In this document: piece after piece, positions 55,326 to 63,396 of the stretch
Position numbering within the stretch: the stretch's first letter is position 1
Layout: the number at the start of each line of letters is the position of its first letter
From: Cytobacillus sp. S13-E01
Lineage (GTDB): Bacteria; Bacillota; Bacilli; Bacillales; Bacillaceae_L
NCBI RefSeq assembly: GCF_029193815.1
Contig: NZ_JARFVC010000001.1
Location: 186,001 to 250,000, forward strand
Length of the DNA stretch: 64,000 nucleotides
Direction of reading: 5' to 3'
The notes under the pieces: generated by a model
What the model was told of the DNA's origin: nothing
The model's input: the letters and a program-made list of their open reading frames with translations, nothing else
Databases searched by the model: none
Translations under genes and position numbers: made by a program

Positions 55326-55685
55326 ATGAAATTTGACAATACGGGAATTGAAAATCAAACTGTCGATCTCTCAAGATTAAACTCATTAATGGAAGATTTA
55401 GGGTTTGTTTTAGCTGGTCAATGGGATTATGAGCGTGCTACATATGATCGTAAATTTGAAACTAAAGGAGAAGTTTTTTATTTACGGGTTCAGGGATATG
55501 CTATTGAAGGTGAAATTGATAGCAACCATGCTGTTGTAAAAATATTAGCACCTCTACTAGGTAAGCACTATTATCCACATGGTGTTGAATATGGAGAAGG
55601 AGAAACCTTCCCTAAATCATTGATTGAACAAAGCCAGAAATTAATTGCTCAAATTAAAGAAGGTATTGAACACATCAATCAATAA
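55326..55685 (+). CDS. ylbA: YlbA, YugN-like family protein
   Basis: 119 residues starting MKFDNTGIENQTVDLSRLN, with GQWDYERATYDRKFE and LLGKHYYPHGVEYGEGETFP, matching the YugN-like family (function unknown). GGAGGG lies 6 bases before ATG at 55326; an upstream in-frame start at 55260 would run through this site. It ends in a clear terminator. Confidence 0.88.
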   Translation: MKFDNTGIENQTVDLSRLNSLMEDLGFVLAGQWDYERATYDRKFETKGEVFYLRVQGYAIEGEIDSNHAVVKILAPLLGKHYYPHGVEYGEGETFPKSLIEQSQKLIAQIKEGIEHINQ

Positions 55686-55693
55686 CTTATTGC

Positions 55694-55715
55694 AGGGACA
55701 GACGAGTCTGTCCCT
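55694..55715. terminator. Terminator between ylbA and the Asp23-family gene
   Basis: Perfect hairpin AGGGACAGAC-GA-GTCTGTCCCT between convergent genes; downstream tract only moderately T-rich. Confidence 0.7.
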
Positions 55716-55727
55716 TCGCTCATTTTT

Positions 55728-56078
55728 TTAAGAAGCTTTAATTATCTGGTCTACTTTAATATTAATATTTTTTATAGAAACACCTGTCATAGCATAAATT
55801 TCTTGAGCAACCAAATGCTGTAATTTTTCGCATATTTCGACTACGTTGTTCTCAAAATACACTGAGATTTTAATATTAATTTCTACACCATCTTTGTCAT
55901 TTTCAATGGATATTCCTTTTTTTGTATAGTTTGGTTTCAGCACTCCAAAAATATCATCTTTTATACCTGAAACAGATTTAGCTATTCCTTCAACATCTTC
56001 AATTGCCAAAAGTGTAATAATAGCTAATACTTCTTCCGTTATATGAAGCTTACCATTAGACAATATCTTCTCAATCAT
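55728..56078 (-). CDS. Asp23/Gls24 family protein
   Basis: 116 residues with the Asp23 pattern: ITEEVLAIITLLAIEDVEGI, NDKDGVEINIKISVYFENNV and CEKLQHLVAQEIYAMTGVSI. Asp23/Gls24 proteins (YloU and YqhY in B. subtilis) are linked to envelope stress and membrane association; the role of this paralogue is unknown. AAAGGAG precedes the ATG. Not part of the B. subtilis ylbA-ctaG interval as I know it. Confidence 0.85.
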   Translation of the reverse strand: MIEKILSNGKLHITEEVLAIITLLAIEDVEGIAKSVSGIKDDIFGVLKPNYTKKGISIENDKDGVEINIKISVYFENNVVEICEKLQHLVAQEIYAMTGVSIKNINIKVDQIIKAS

Positions 56079-56293
56079 ATTGAAACACTCCTTTCAATGG
56101 TATAGAGCTAACCTAGCTAAAAGGGGTCTTTAAACCTTAAAAAGTTGGTTGTAGTATAGTGTATGTTCGAGGTGGAAAATTGGGCACTTTTTACTTTAAA
56201 TAATTGTTTAATAAATAGGATATTTTTGTTGGTTTTCTTAGTGTTCTTTAATATAATTTTAAGTAATATGTAAATTTAGAAAGGAGTACCCTA

Positions 56294-57352
56294 TTGTCCT
56301 ACCTATTCTCAAAAAGAGCAGCTCTTATTATATTAATCATCGTATTTCTGGTTATAATTGGTTATTGGATCCTTCCAGTGTCAATTCCATTAATAATTGC
56401 ATTTATTACAGCAGTAATGTTAGAACCCGCTGTTAAAGTATTCCAGCGACGTCTAAAAATAAAAAGAAGTATATCCGTTCCAAGTATTTTTATCTTGTTC
56501 TTGTTGTTAATAGCAGCAAGTAGCTATTTTATTACAACAAAAGTGATTGGTGAAGCTATTCAGATTATTGAAAGTGCACCTTCTTATATTAATGAAATAA
56601 ATCGAGTGTTATTAGATCTCGAGCAGAATCTTTATTATAGATCCCAGGATCTTCCACCAGAATTCGTTGCAGCACTAAGCAGACAAGTTGAAGACTTTCT
56701 GTTAACCGTACAAACAGACCTTGCTGCATCAGTTAATATTGATAACCTAAAAACAGTCCTTACAGATATACCTAATTATCTAGTAAGCTTTCTAGTTTAC
56801 TTAATTGCACTTTTTTTATTCATGATTGACTTACCTAACCTTAAAACAAGAATGTATGCACTACTAACTGATAGAACTGCTGACAAAGTTAATTTTATGG
56901 CCTCAAGATTATCATATGTTGTTTTTGGCTTCTTTAAGGCACAATTCCTTGTTAGTATAATTATCTTTATTACATCTTTTATTGGGCTTTTATTTATCGC
57001 ACCTGATGTGGCACTATTAATGGCATTCGTCATTTGGATTATAGATGTTATACCTATCATTGGTTCTATCGTTGTCATGGGCCCATGGTCTTTATTCCAT
57101 TTTATAACTGGTGATGTTGTTTTAGGTACAAAGCTAGCAATACTAGGTACTGTATTATTAATCATTAGAAGGACTATTGAGCCTAAAGTAATGGGAAGAC
57201 ATATCGGACTATCACCATTATCGACTTTAATTGCCATGTACCTTGGTTTAAAATTAATTGGTATTTTAGGGTTCATTATCGGACCCCTCTTGTTAATTGC
57301 CTTTAACTCAGCACGTGAAGCTGGAATTATCAAACTAAACTTCAAAATATAA
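56294..57352 (+). CDS. ytvI: YtvI-type sporulation membrane protein (AI-2E transporter family)
   Basis: 352 residues with about eight membrane segments and the AI-2E/UPF0118 pattern (PLIIAFITAVMLEPAVKVF, FMIDLPNLKTRMYALL, GPWSLFHFITGDVVLG, EPKVMGRHIGLSPLSTLI). In B. subtilis YtvI is a sporulation membrane protein of unclear function; ytvI is elsewhere on that chromosome, so the name is by similarity. TTG at 56294 is 7 bases from AAAGGAG. Repeat copy I begins in its stop codon. Confidence 0.82.
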   Translation: MSYLFSKRAALIILIIVFLVIIGYWILPVSIPLIIAFITAVMLEPAVKVFQRRLKIKRSISVPSIFILFLLLIAASSYFITTKVIGEAIQIIESAPSYINEINRVLLDLEQNLYYRSQDLPPEFVAALSRQVEDFLLTVQTDLAASVNIDNLKTVLTDIPNYLVSFLVYLIALFLFMIDLPNLKTRMYALLTDRTADKVNFMASRLSYVVFGFFKAQFLVSIIIFITSFIGLLFIAPDVALLMAFVIWIIDVIPIIGSIVVMGPWSLFHFITGDVVLGTKLAILGTVLLIIRRTIEPKVMGRHIGLSPLSTLIAMYLGLKLIGILGFIIGPLLLIAFNSAREAGIIKLNFKI

Positions 57353-57513
57353 GAAAAGCGCAGGGCGCCCGCCTATCGGCGACAAGCATAAGACGAGCCC
57401 TGACTGAAGGCGTTCTTTGCCTTCTGGAAGGGATTGGCTTATGACCTCGAGCCGATGGCGCCCGGAGCTGGACACTTAAACTAGGTACAAACTTTTATAC
57501 TTTCTTATCTTTT
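57350..57513 (+). repeat. Terminator-associated hairpin repeat, copy I (medium form, type 1 tail)
   Basis: Starts in the TAA of ytvI. AAGAAAAGCGCAGGGCGCCCG, CATAAGAC, apical arms GAGCCCTGACTGAAGGC and GCCTTCTGGAAGGGATT with a GTTCTTT loop, then GGCTTATGACCTCGAGCC, GGCGCCCGGAGCTGGAC and the type 1 tail, ending beside the terminator at 57515. The apical sequence differs from all other copies but stays largely paired. Confidence 0.92.
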
Positions 57514-57514
57514 A

Positions 57515-57544
57515 AAAAAGAGGGACTTACAGTCCCCCTCTTTT
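57515..57544. terminator. Bidirectional terminator between ytvI and the GNAT gene
   Basis: Hairpin AAGAGGGACT-TAC-AGTCCCCCTCTT with A and T flanks between convergent genes. Confidence 0.85.
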
Positions 57545-58052
57545 ATATCGCTTTTCGTAGTTCCCACATAAGAAATTTTCCATCCTTTTTGGTACATCTC
57601 ATACCAAGTTTCTCGAATAACTTTATCGATTGTGTGTTACTATCACTGCATTCAGTTATTACCTTCTTTACATCTTTTTGTGTGATCATCCACTCAATTA
57701 AAGCATCAATACTTTCGTATGTTAAACTCGTATCATTTAAATCACTAACCATAGTATAGCTTAAATGGACCGTCCCCATTTTATCTGGCTTACTATGAAC
57801 ATATACGTCGCCTATAATACTTTTTTCTGCATAATTAATGACCAACCAAAGTCCCCAACCGTACTCCGAATCATCTTTTTCAAGCTTTTCAATATAAAAA
57901 GGGAGCAAACCGGTTACTAAGGGAGCAGGCCAGCCCTTCGGTATTATAATCGGTGACCTATCCTCGAGCTCCTGACGGTGAAATACTATTGACTTAGCAA
58001 TATCAAGAGAACATGGGACGATTAGCAAACGCTCAGTAAATATTTCAATCAT
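57543..58052 (-). CDS. GNAT-family N-acetyltransferase
   Basis: About 169 residues of the RimJ/RimL-like branch: TERLLIVPCSLDIAKSI at the N-terminus, the beta strands GLWLVINYAEKSIIGDVYVH, LSYTMVSDLNDTSLTYE in place of the usual acetyl-CoA loop, and ECSDSNTQSIKLFEKLGM near the C-terminus. Substrate unknown. I chose ATG at 58052, 9 bases from GGAGAG; ATG at 58061 is directly on that site. It has no counterpart in the B. subtilis order as I know it. Confidence 0.85.
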   Translation of the reverse strand: MIEIFTERLLIVPCSLDIAKSIVFHRQELEDRSPIIIPKGWPAPLVTGLLPFYIEKLEKDDSEYGWGLWLVINYAEKSIIGDVYVHSKPDKMGTVHLSYTMVSDLNDTSLTYESIDALIEWMITQKDVKKVITECSDSNTQSIKLFEKLGMRCTKKDGKFLMWELRKAI

Positions 58053-58101
58053 TATCCACATCTCTCCCCTTCCAAAGTGTTAGGAAAATTCTTAACTCGC
58101 A

Positions 58102-58429
58102 TAAAGTGAAACTTCAATCAGTTGGAGTTTTCTTCCCCCCTGATTGTTAGTTGAACTTATAACGCAAGGAGCGTACACGCCCTGCCCTGTGCACTACGCC
58201 TTACTTGCACTTCCTGTGCGTCGACGGACCTTTAGGGGCAGTTGATCCTTCTTCAAAACTTCCTTGAATTCTCCAAGTTTTGAGATGGGGATCTTACTGC
58301 CCCTTAAGCGTGGGATAATGAATGTTATAAAGAACCAAGCAAGATGTTGGATCATAAGGCTAACGACTACAGAAATATTACCTTTTATGAAACTAATTTA
58401 CTTTATTAATTACTTGAAGTTTCATTTTA
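58102..58429. mobile_element. Candidate MITE-like element with 16-bp terminal inverted repeats
   Basis: Ends TAAAGTGAAACTTCAA (58102-58117) and TTGAAGTTTCATTTTA (58414-58429) are inverted repeats with one mismatch. Inside are a hairpin CAATCAG/CTGATTG (58115-58146) and a large imperfect inverted repeat with arms CTTTAGGGGCAGTTGATCC (58230-58248) and GGATCTTACTGCCCCTTAAG (58289-58308) enclosing AAAACTT/AAGTTTT. No convincing coding frame. No target-site duplication was obvious. With repeat J it fills the 58053-58820 gap. Confidence 0.5.
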
Positions 58430-58518
58430 ACCGTTTTACAGATTATTAAAAATGAAAAGTAAATCTCTATTGACGATAATAATGAATCTGAATCTAAAAA
58501 GCTACGTTATTCAACCCT

Positions 58519-58764
58519 AATAAGAAAAGCGCAGGGCGCCCGCCTTTCGGCGCGTCGATTAAAACCCGCCACGTCCTGTGGCGAACATCGACATCAGCAC
58601 ATCCTGCACATGTCAAGCATAAGACAAGCCGGCTGGAAGGTTGTTCTTTAACCTTCCGGACGGATTGGCTTATGACCTCAGGTCCGATGGCGCCTGGAGC
58701 TAGACGTAAATAGACAGAGACACGAAGTTATACAAAACCTTACAATTTTATAAATGCCTAAACA
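58519..58764 (+). repeat. Terminator-associated hairpin repeat, copy J (long form, type 2 tail)
   Basis: AATAAGAAAAGCGCAGGGCGCC, long-form module (GCGCGTCGATTAAAACCC, CGCCACGTCCTGTGGCG, ATCGACATCAGC), CATGTCAAGCATAAGAC, apical arms AAGCCGGCTGGAAGGTTG and CAACC-type complement, GGCTTATGACCTCAGG, GGCGCCTGGAGC, then the type 2 tail (GACACGAAGTTATAC, CCTTACAATTTTATAA). Its tail meets the ctaM terminator. Confidence 0.92.
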
Positions 58765-58765
58765 A

Positions 58766-58806
58766 CAAAAAAGTGTTATAGAATAATTATATTCCATAAC
58801 ACCTTA
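58766..58806 (-). terminator. Intrinsic terminator of ctaM
   Basis: Minus-strand hairpin AAGGTGTTATGGAATA-loop-TATTCTATAACACTT followed by TTTTTG, 15 bases after the ctaM stop. Confidence 0.85.
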
Positions 58807-58820
58807 TACATATTACAATA

Positions 58821-59288
58821 TTAAAAACCTAAGATCGCTTTTATTACAGAGGTTGTTTTACCACCTTGGTAAAATACATACAATAATAAATAAACAGCTA
58901 GCCCTGTTGTTGCTGTAAAGAACCAGATAACACTGGTAATAGGACCAATTTTTCTGTGTTTACTGATACGGTTGTTAAACCCATGTAAAAGTGTAATAAT
59001 TCCAAAAACAGCCCCGGTGGTAGCTAGAGTAATATGAAAAATTAAGAAAATCGTATAATATATTTTAATGTCATCAGGACCACCAAATTCGGTATTACCA
59101 ATAAAGATTGTCCTTGAAGCGTATATAATAAAGAATATTAAAGCAAATACTGCAGCAGTAAACATTGCTTTCTTATGTGCCTCAATCTTTCCTTTACTTA
59201 CTAAATACCAACCGATTGCAACAAAAATGGCGCTTAAGACAATAAAAGTTGTACTAATTGTAGGTAGAATAGGTAAAGTATAGTTCAT
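58821..59288 (-). CDS. ctaM: CtaM (DUF420), cytochrome oxidase assembly membrane protein
   Basis: About 155 residues with four membrane segments (TFIVLSAIFVAIGWYLV, FALIFFIIYASRTIFI, FLIFHITLATTGAVFGIITL, IWFFTATTGLAVYLLLYV) and conserved histidines (EAHKKAMF, FHITLATT, SKHRKIGP). The DUF420 family is CtaM (B. subtilis YozB), needed for maturation of heme-A oxidases. I chose ATG at 59288 behind GAGAGGGG. Its place next to ctaG-ctaC supports an oxidase role. Confidence 0.88.
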   Translation of the reverse strand: MNYTLPILPTISTTFIVLSAIFVAIGWYLVSKGKIEAHKKAMFTAAVFALIFFIIYASRTIFIGNTEFGGPDDIKIYYTIFLIFHITLATTGAVFGIITLLHGFNNRISKHRKIGPITSVIWFFTATTGLAVYLLLYVFYQGGKTTSVIKAILGF

Positions 59289-59346
59289 TATTGTTTCCCC
59301 TCTCTTGTTATACAATTCTTTTTCTTTAAAATTAGGTAAAAAACTT

Positions 59347-59388
59347 AACAAAATAATGCCCAAGAAAAAATTGGGCATTATTTTGTTA
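59347..59388 (-). terminator. Intrinsic terminator of ctaG
   Basis: Strong hairpin AACAAAATAATGCCCAA-loop-TTGGGCATTATTTTGTT just after and slightly overlapping the ctaG stop codon. Confidence 0.85.
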
Positions 59389-60291
59389 TTCAGAGGGATA
59401 TGGGTTCAACAGAAGTGCTTTTTCTTCAAGCTCATCCTGTTCCCTTTCTTTACGAACCCATTGAAAGAATACATAACTTAAAATCGCACCGTAAACGATT
59501 TCTTGAATTATTTTCATAATTACTCCACCAGTTCTCTGATCTTCTAAAAGTGGCATTGAGTTAAACATCTGTGGTCCTATTAAATCTAGTGAAGAAAGAG
59601 TACCTGCAGGTACACATAATTGTAATGCATTTGCCCAAGCCTGTGGATCTGTATACGTGGCATACAATGGTGTTTCGGCAAATATAATTAAAGCACATGC
59701 TGGAGTTAAAAGAATTCCGTTAGCAAATATATACCCGATTTTCTTTATACCAGAAAGTGTTTGCCACTCTTCTAATGGATTAACTAACGGCCACCACATA
59801 ATGAATGCTGCTAAAAAGATAACAATCGTGGTAAGCGCATGAAGAAACATATCAGTTTTGACTACATCAAAGATTAATGGCATATGGTAAAGGGAGAATA
59901 GTCCATTAAAAACAAATATAGCAATTAAAGGTTTTGTAAAAAACTTCATTAACGGTCTAATAATGGGTTGGTTAACTACTAGACGTAACAACCAAGCAGG
60001 CGTTCCTAAAATTAATAAAGGCGGAATAACTAAATATACCACTGCCATTTGTGTCATATGGGCACTGAACATTAAATGTCCGAGTAGGTCAAGGGGACCA
60101 CCTTTAAAAAGATACAACAGGATCATTGAAATCAAAAAAAGTAATTTTTGCTTTAGGGTCGCTGGCTCACTATTTTTAAAGCGATTCCTAAACGGGCCAA
60201 TAAGTAGAAAATATACTGCTGTAATGACTGAAACAAAAAAGAAAAAGTAAGGACTCCAGAGCGCCTGAAAGCCGAATATACTTATGGACAT
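59386..60291 (-). CDS. ctaG: CtaG, caa3 oxidase assembly membrane protein
   Basis: About 301 residues with seven membrane segments, including GGPLDLLGHLMFSAHMTQMAVVYL (first 20: GGPLDLLGHLMFSAHMTQMA) with the conserved His/Met pattern and TPLYATYTDPQAW in the outer loop. The caa3-type CtaG is needed for active cytochrome caa3 in B. subtilis, probably in copper delivery. I chose ATG at 60291 with GAGGTG 6 bases upstream; GTG at 60300 lies in that site. Confidence 0.94.
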   Translation of the reverse strand: MSISIFGFQALWSPYFFFFVSVITAVYFLLIGPFRNRFKNSEPATLKQKLLFLISMILLYLFKGGPLDLLGHLMFSAHMTQMAVVYLVIPPLLILGTPAWLLRLVVNQPIIRPLMKFFTKPLIAIFVFNGLFSLYHMPLIFDVVKTDMFLHALTTIVIFLAAFIMWWPLVNPLEEWQTLSGIKKIGYIFANGILLTPACALIIFAETPLYATYTDPQAWANALQLCVPAGTLSSLDLIGPQMFNSMPLLEDQRTGGVIMKIIQEIVYGAILSYVFFQWVRKEREQDELEEKALLLNPYPSE

Positions 60292-60422
60292 GGTACTCAC
60301 CTCATATGTATTGCATAGTACGACAATTTAATTATACAACAACCAGTTAAAGGCTATCAAATGAACGTTTTGTAACATTTCGAGTGTGTAAATAGTGAAA
60401 GTATAACATAAGGTCTCGCCTT

Positions 60423-60485
60423 GACCTTGACACAAAAACTAAGCACGAAATTTTATGTGTACACATATAAATTCTAATATTATAA
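60423..60485 (+). repeat. Terminator-associated repeat, copy K (tail remnant, type 1)
   Basis: GACCTTGACACAAAAACTAAGC and ACGAAATTTTATG correspond to the CCTAGACACAAAAACCAGG and ACAAAATTTT of copy F. The hairpin head is gone or unrecognisable. It abuts the ctaF terminator. The rest of the gap to ctaG holds nothing I can name. Confidence 0.6.
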
Positions 60486-60522
60486 AAAAGAAAATCGACT
60501 ATTAGTCGATTTTCTTTTTTTG
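60484..60522 (-). terminator. Intrinsic terminator of ctaF
   Basis: Perfect hairpin AAAAGAAAATCGACT-A-TTAGTCGATTTTCTTTT with long A/T flanks, just after the ctaF stop. It ends the ctaCDEF transcript. Confidence 0.9.
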
Positions 60523-60532
60523 TAAATTAAGT

Positions 60533-60865
60533 TTACCACCAGATGATTGTCGTAAACGTAAGAATAGTTATAGCAGCTACCACTACTCCAGAATACAAGA
60601 ATAAAGAGGGAACTTCATGCCCTTTGTGTGCCATATGCATAAAATAATATAGTTGGAAAAGTAATTGCACAACAGCTAATAGAATAATAAATGGAACAAT
60701 GAACCATCCTGTAAAATCAAGACCTACTGCTAAAAATGCTAGAAATGTTAAGAATAGTGTAATACCAAATGTAATCAGTTGGTATTTCATATCTTCTGCA
60801 TTTTTTTTCTTACGATAAGCTACATCAATCTTCGGGTTACCTGAGTTTGAATGAGTTGTCGCCAT
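60533..60865 (-). CDS. ctaF: Cytochrome caa3 oxidase subunit IV (CtaF)
   Basis: 110 residues with three membrane segments (LITFGITLFLTFLAFLAVGL, WFIVPFIILLAVVQLLFQLY, LFLYSGVVVAAITILTFTTI) and the family motif YYFMHMAHKGHE. It is the small accessory subunit. GGTGGGA precedes the ATG; 4 bases separate it from ctaE. Confidence 0.95.
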   Translation of the reverse strand: MATTHSNSGNPKIDVAYRKKKNAEDMKYQLITFGITLFLTFLAFLAVGLDFTGWFIVPFIILLAVVQLLFQLYYFMHMAHKGHEVPSLFLYSGVVVAAITILTFTTIIWW

Positions 60866-60869
60866 CAGT

Positions 60870-61490
60870 TTATCCCACCATTCCCATTAGATATACTACA
60901 GTGAAGATGAAGATCCATACTACATCAATAAAATGCCAGTATAGACTAGCAACATAATATTTAGGCGCATTGTGCAGATCTAATCCTCTTCTAGCATTAC
61001 GAATGATTAACGTCGTAATCCAGCATAGTCCAAATGCAACGTGTGCACCATGTGTACCTACAAGAACATAAAATGCTGAACCGAATGCGCTACTAGTTAT
61101 CGTATGCCCTTCATGAACATATTCTGTAAATTCATAAATTTCTAGGCCTAGAAATAATGCACCCAGTAATACAGTAATACCTAACCAAAGCTGCATTTTT
61201 TTAAATTCAAAGTTCTTCATGTGGTACATTGCATACACACTAGTTAGAGAACTTGTTAATAATATCATAGTTGCAAGAAAAACAAGTGGTAATTGAAAAA
61301 GTTCTTGTGATGTTGGACCACCATTTGTTTGTTCCCTTAAAGCTAAAAATGTTGCAAATAAGGCGGCAAATAATACTGTCTCTCCACCCAAGAAGAGCCA
61401 AAATCCTAAAAATTTATTCTTCCCTTCGAGGGTTGCTTTCTCAGGCGATGCTGGAAACGTTTCAGCTGTTAATTTTTCTTCAACGTGCAT
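60870..61490 (-). CDS. ctaE: Cytochrome caa3 oxidase subunit III (CtaE)
   Basis: 206 residues with five membrane segments: NKFLGFWLFLGGETVLFAAL, then TSSLTSVYAMYHMKNF, GTHGAHVAFGLCWI and YWHFIDVVWIFIF, the subunit III signature (His in YWHFxDxVW). It stabilises subunit I and proton uptake. The ATG shares a base with the ctaD stop (TAATG). Confidence 0.97.
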   Translation of the reverse strand: MHVEEKLTAETFPASPEKATLEGKNKFLGFWLFLGGETVLFAALFATFLALREQTNGGPTSQELFQLPLVFLATMILLTSSLTSVYAMYHMKNFEFKKMQLWLGITVLLGALFLGLEIYEFTEYVHEGHTITSSAFGSAFYVLVGTHGAHVAFGLCWITTLIIRNARRGLDLHNAPKYYVASLYWHFIDVVWIFIFTVVYLMGMVG

Positions 61491-63364
61491 TATGCCTTAA
61501 CCCCCTTATCATTGTCATCATCATCCAAAAGGTCTTCTTTATGAATATGGTAGCCATGGTCGTCAATAACTGAACGTAAGAACATAGAACCAAATGTTAT
61601 AAGTGCCCCGACAAACATGACTGCATACGCCCAAGGCTGTTCTGTACGATACATAATTCCAAATGCTGCAATAAATAAACCTAATGAAATTGTAAATGGT
61701 AAGAATGACCCATTTGGCATGTGAATATCTCCTAGTGGTTCTGCTGGAGTCATACCTTTTTTACCTGCCATTTTCTCAACCCATAACGCATCCAAACCAC
61801 GAACTAATGGAAGTTGTTTAAAGTTGTATTCTGGTGGAGGTGAAGATATTGCCCACTCCAATGTACGCCCATCTCCCCAAGCATCAGCTTCTGCTTTAGG
61901 ACCATTAATAGATGTCTTAACAACATTTACTAATAAAACAAGAGTTGAAACTGCCATGAAGAAAGCCCCTATGGAACTAATTAAATTACCTAATTCTAAA
62001 CCTTGGCCTGGTAAGAATGTGAATATACGACGTGGCATACCCATTACTCCAAGGAAATGCTGAATAAAGAATGTTAAATGGAAGCCTATTAGGAATAACC
62101 AGAACGTAATTTTTCCAAGTGTTTCAGATAGCATTTTACCAAACATTTTTGGCCACCAGTAGTGAATTCCACCAAGTAGACCAAATACTACTCCACCAAC
62201 GATAACATAATGGAAGTGAGCTACTACGAAATATGTATCGTGATATTGGTAGTCAGCAGGTCCAACTGCTAACATAACACCTGTTACTCCGCCCATTAAA
62301 AATGTAGGGATAAACGCAATTGCATAGAGCATTGGAACTGTAAACTGTATATGCCCACCCCACATAGTCAATAACCAGTTGAAGATTTTAATACCCGTTG
62401 GTACAGCAATTGCCATAGTAGCAACTGCAAATATAGCGTTTGCAATTGGACCTAATCCAGTTGTAAACATATGGTGAGCCCAAACCATGAACCCTAAGAA
62501 ACCGATTAGTACGGTTGCAAATACCATTGATGAGTAACCAAATAATCGTTTTTTAGAGAATGTTGAAAAGACTTCAGAGAAAACACCGAATGCTGGTAAG
62601 ATCAAAATATATACCTCAGGATGACCGAAAATCCAGAATAAGTGCTCCCAAATAATTGTATTACCACCCATAGTGGGGTCAAAGAAACCAGTTCCAAACA
62701 AACGGTCAAACATCAAAAGAGCTAGACCGATAGTCAATGGTGGGAATGCGAATAAAATTAACGCTGATGCTACAAATGTAGACCAAGTAAATAATGGCAT
62801 ACGCATATAAGTCATTCCTGGTGCACGCATGTTGATGATGGTAACAAGGAAGTTAATCCCACCAATAAGCGTTCCAATTCCAGAAATCTGTAGTCCTAAC
62901 GCGTAAAAATCAATCCCGTGTGTCGGTGACGCTAATGATAGTGACGCATAAGATGTCCAACCAGCATCAGGTGCTCCACCTAAAAACCAGCTTAAATTTA
63001 GAAAAACTCCACCAAAGAAAAACAACCAGAACCCTAGTGCATTTACAAACGGAAACGCAACGTCACGCGCCCCAATTTGAAGTGGCATGATTGCATTCAT
63101 TAATGCAAATAACAACGGCATTGCTGCAAGGAATATCATAGTTGTTCCGTGCATTGTTAGGATTTCATTGTACAGCCCTGCGCTAATAAAATCATTGTCA
63201 GGTACCGCTAATTGTATTCGAATAAAAAGTGCTTCTACTCCCCCAACAAGGAAGAAGAATCCACCTGCAATAAGATAAAGGATGGCAATTTTCTTATGAT
63301 CAACTGTTGTTAAGTAATCCCATACAGTTGCGCCAAAGCCTTTTTTTTGAGTTAACGTACTCAC
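61490..63364 (-). CDS. ctaD: Cytochrome caa3 oxidase subunit I (CtaD)
   Basis: 624 residues with at least 12 membrane segments, longer than minimal subunit I because of C-terminal extra helices. Ligands are visible: MHGTTMIFLAAMP (heme a), WIFGHPEVYILILPAFG (CuB His and crosslinked Tyr), the His pair in VWAHHMFTTG and YHDTYFVVAHFHYVI (heme a3 and a ligands). It reduces O2 and pumps protons. GTG at 63364 lies about 7 bases after AAGGAGG. Confidence 0.98.
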   Translation of the reverse strand: MSTLTQKKGFGATVWDYLTTVDHKKIAILYLIAGGFFFLVGGVEALFIRIQLAVPDNDFISAGLYNEILTMHGTTMIFLAAMPLLFALMNAIMPLQIGARDVAFPFVNALGFWLFFFGGVFLNLSWFLGGAPDAGWTSYASLSLASPTHGIDFYALGLQISGIGTLIGGINFLVTIINMRAPGMTYMRMPLFTWSTFVASALILFAFPPLTIGLALLMFDRLFGTGFFDPTMGGNTIIWEHLFWIFGHPEVYILILPAFGVFSEVFSTFSKKRLFGYSSMVFATVLIGFLGFMVWAHHMFTTGLGPIANAIFAVATMAIAVPTGIKIFNWLLTMWGGHIQFTVPMLYAIAFIPTFLMGGVTGVMLAVGPADYQYHDTYFVVAHFHYVIVGGVVFGLLGGIHYWWPKMFGKMLSETLGKITFWLFLIGFHLTFFIQHFLGVMGMPRRIFTFLPGQGLELGNLISSIGAFFMAVSTLVLLVNVVKTSINGPKAEADAWGDGRTLEWAISSPPPEYNFKQLPLVRGLDALWVEKMAGKKGMTPAEPLGDIHMPNGSFLPFTISLGLFIAAFGIMYRTEQPWAYAVMFVGALITFGSMFLRSVIDDHGYHIHKEDLLDDDDNDKGVKA

Positions 63365-63396
63365 AGTTTAACCTCCTTTTTAACATAATGGAATCA

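Noticed and set aside
56797-57345. A 182-codon open frame antisense to ytvI
   Set aside because: It mirrors the membrane-protein codons of ytvI, has no ribosome-binding site and no domain; typical antisense shadow.
58264-58449. A 61-codon open frame inside the candidate MITE
   Set aside because: It covers one arm of the large inverted repeat, has no ribosome-binding site and no recognisable domain.
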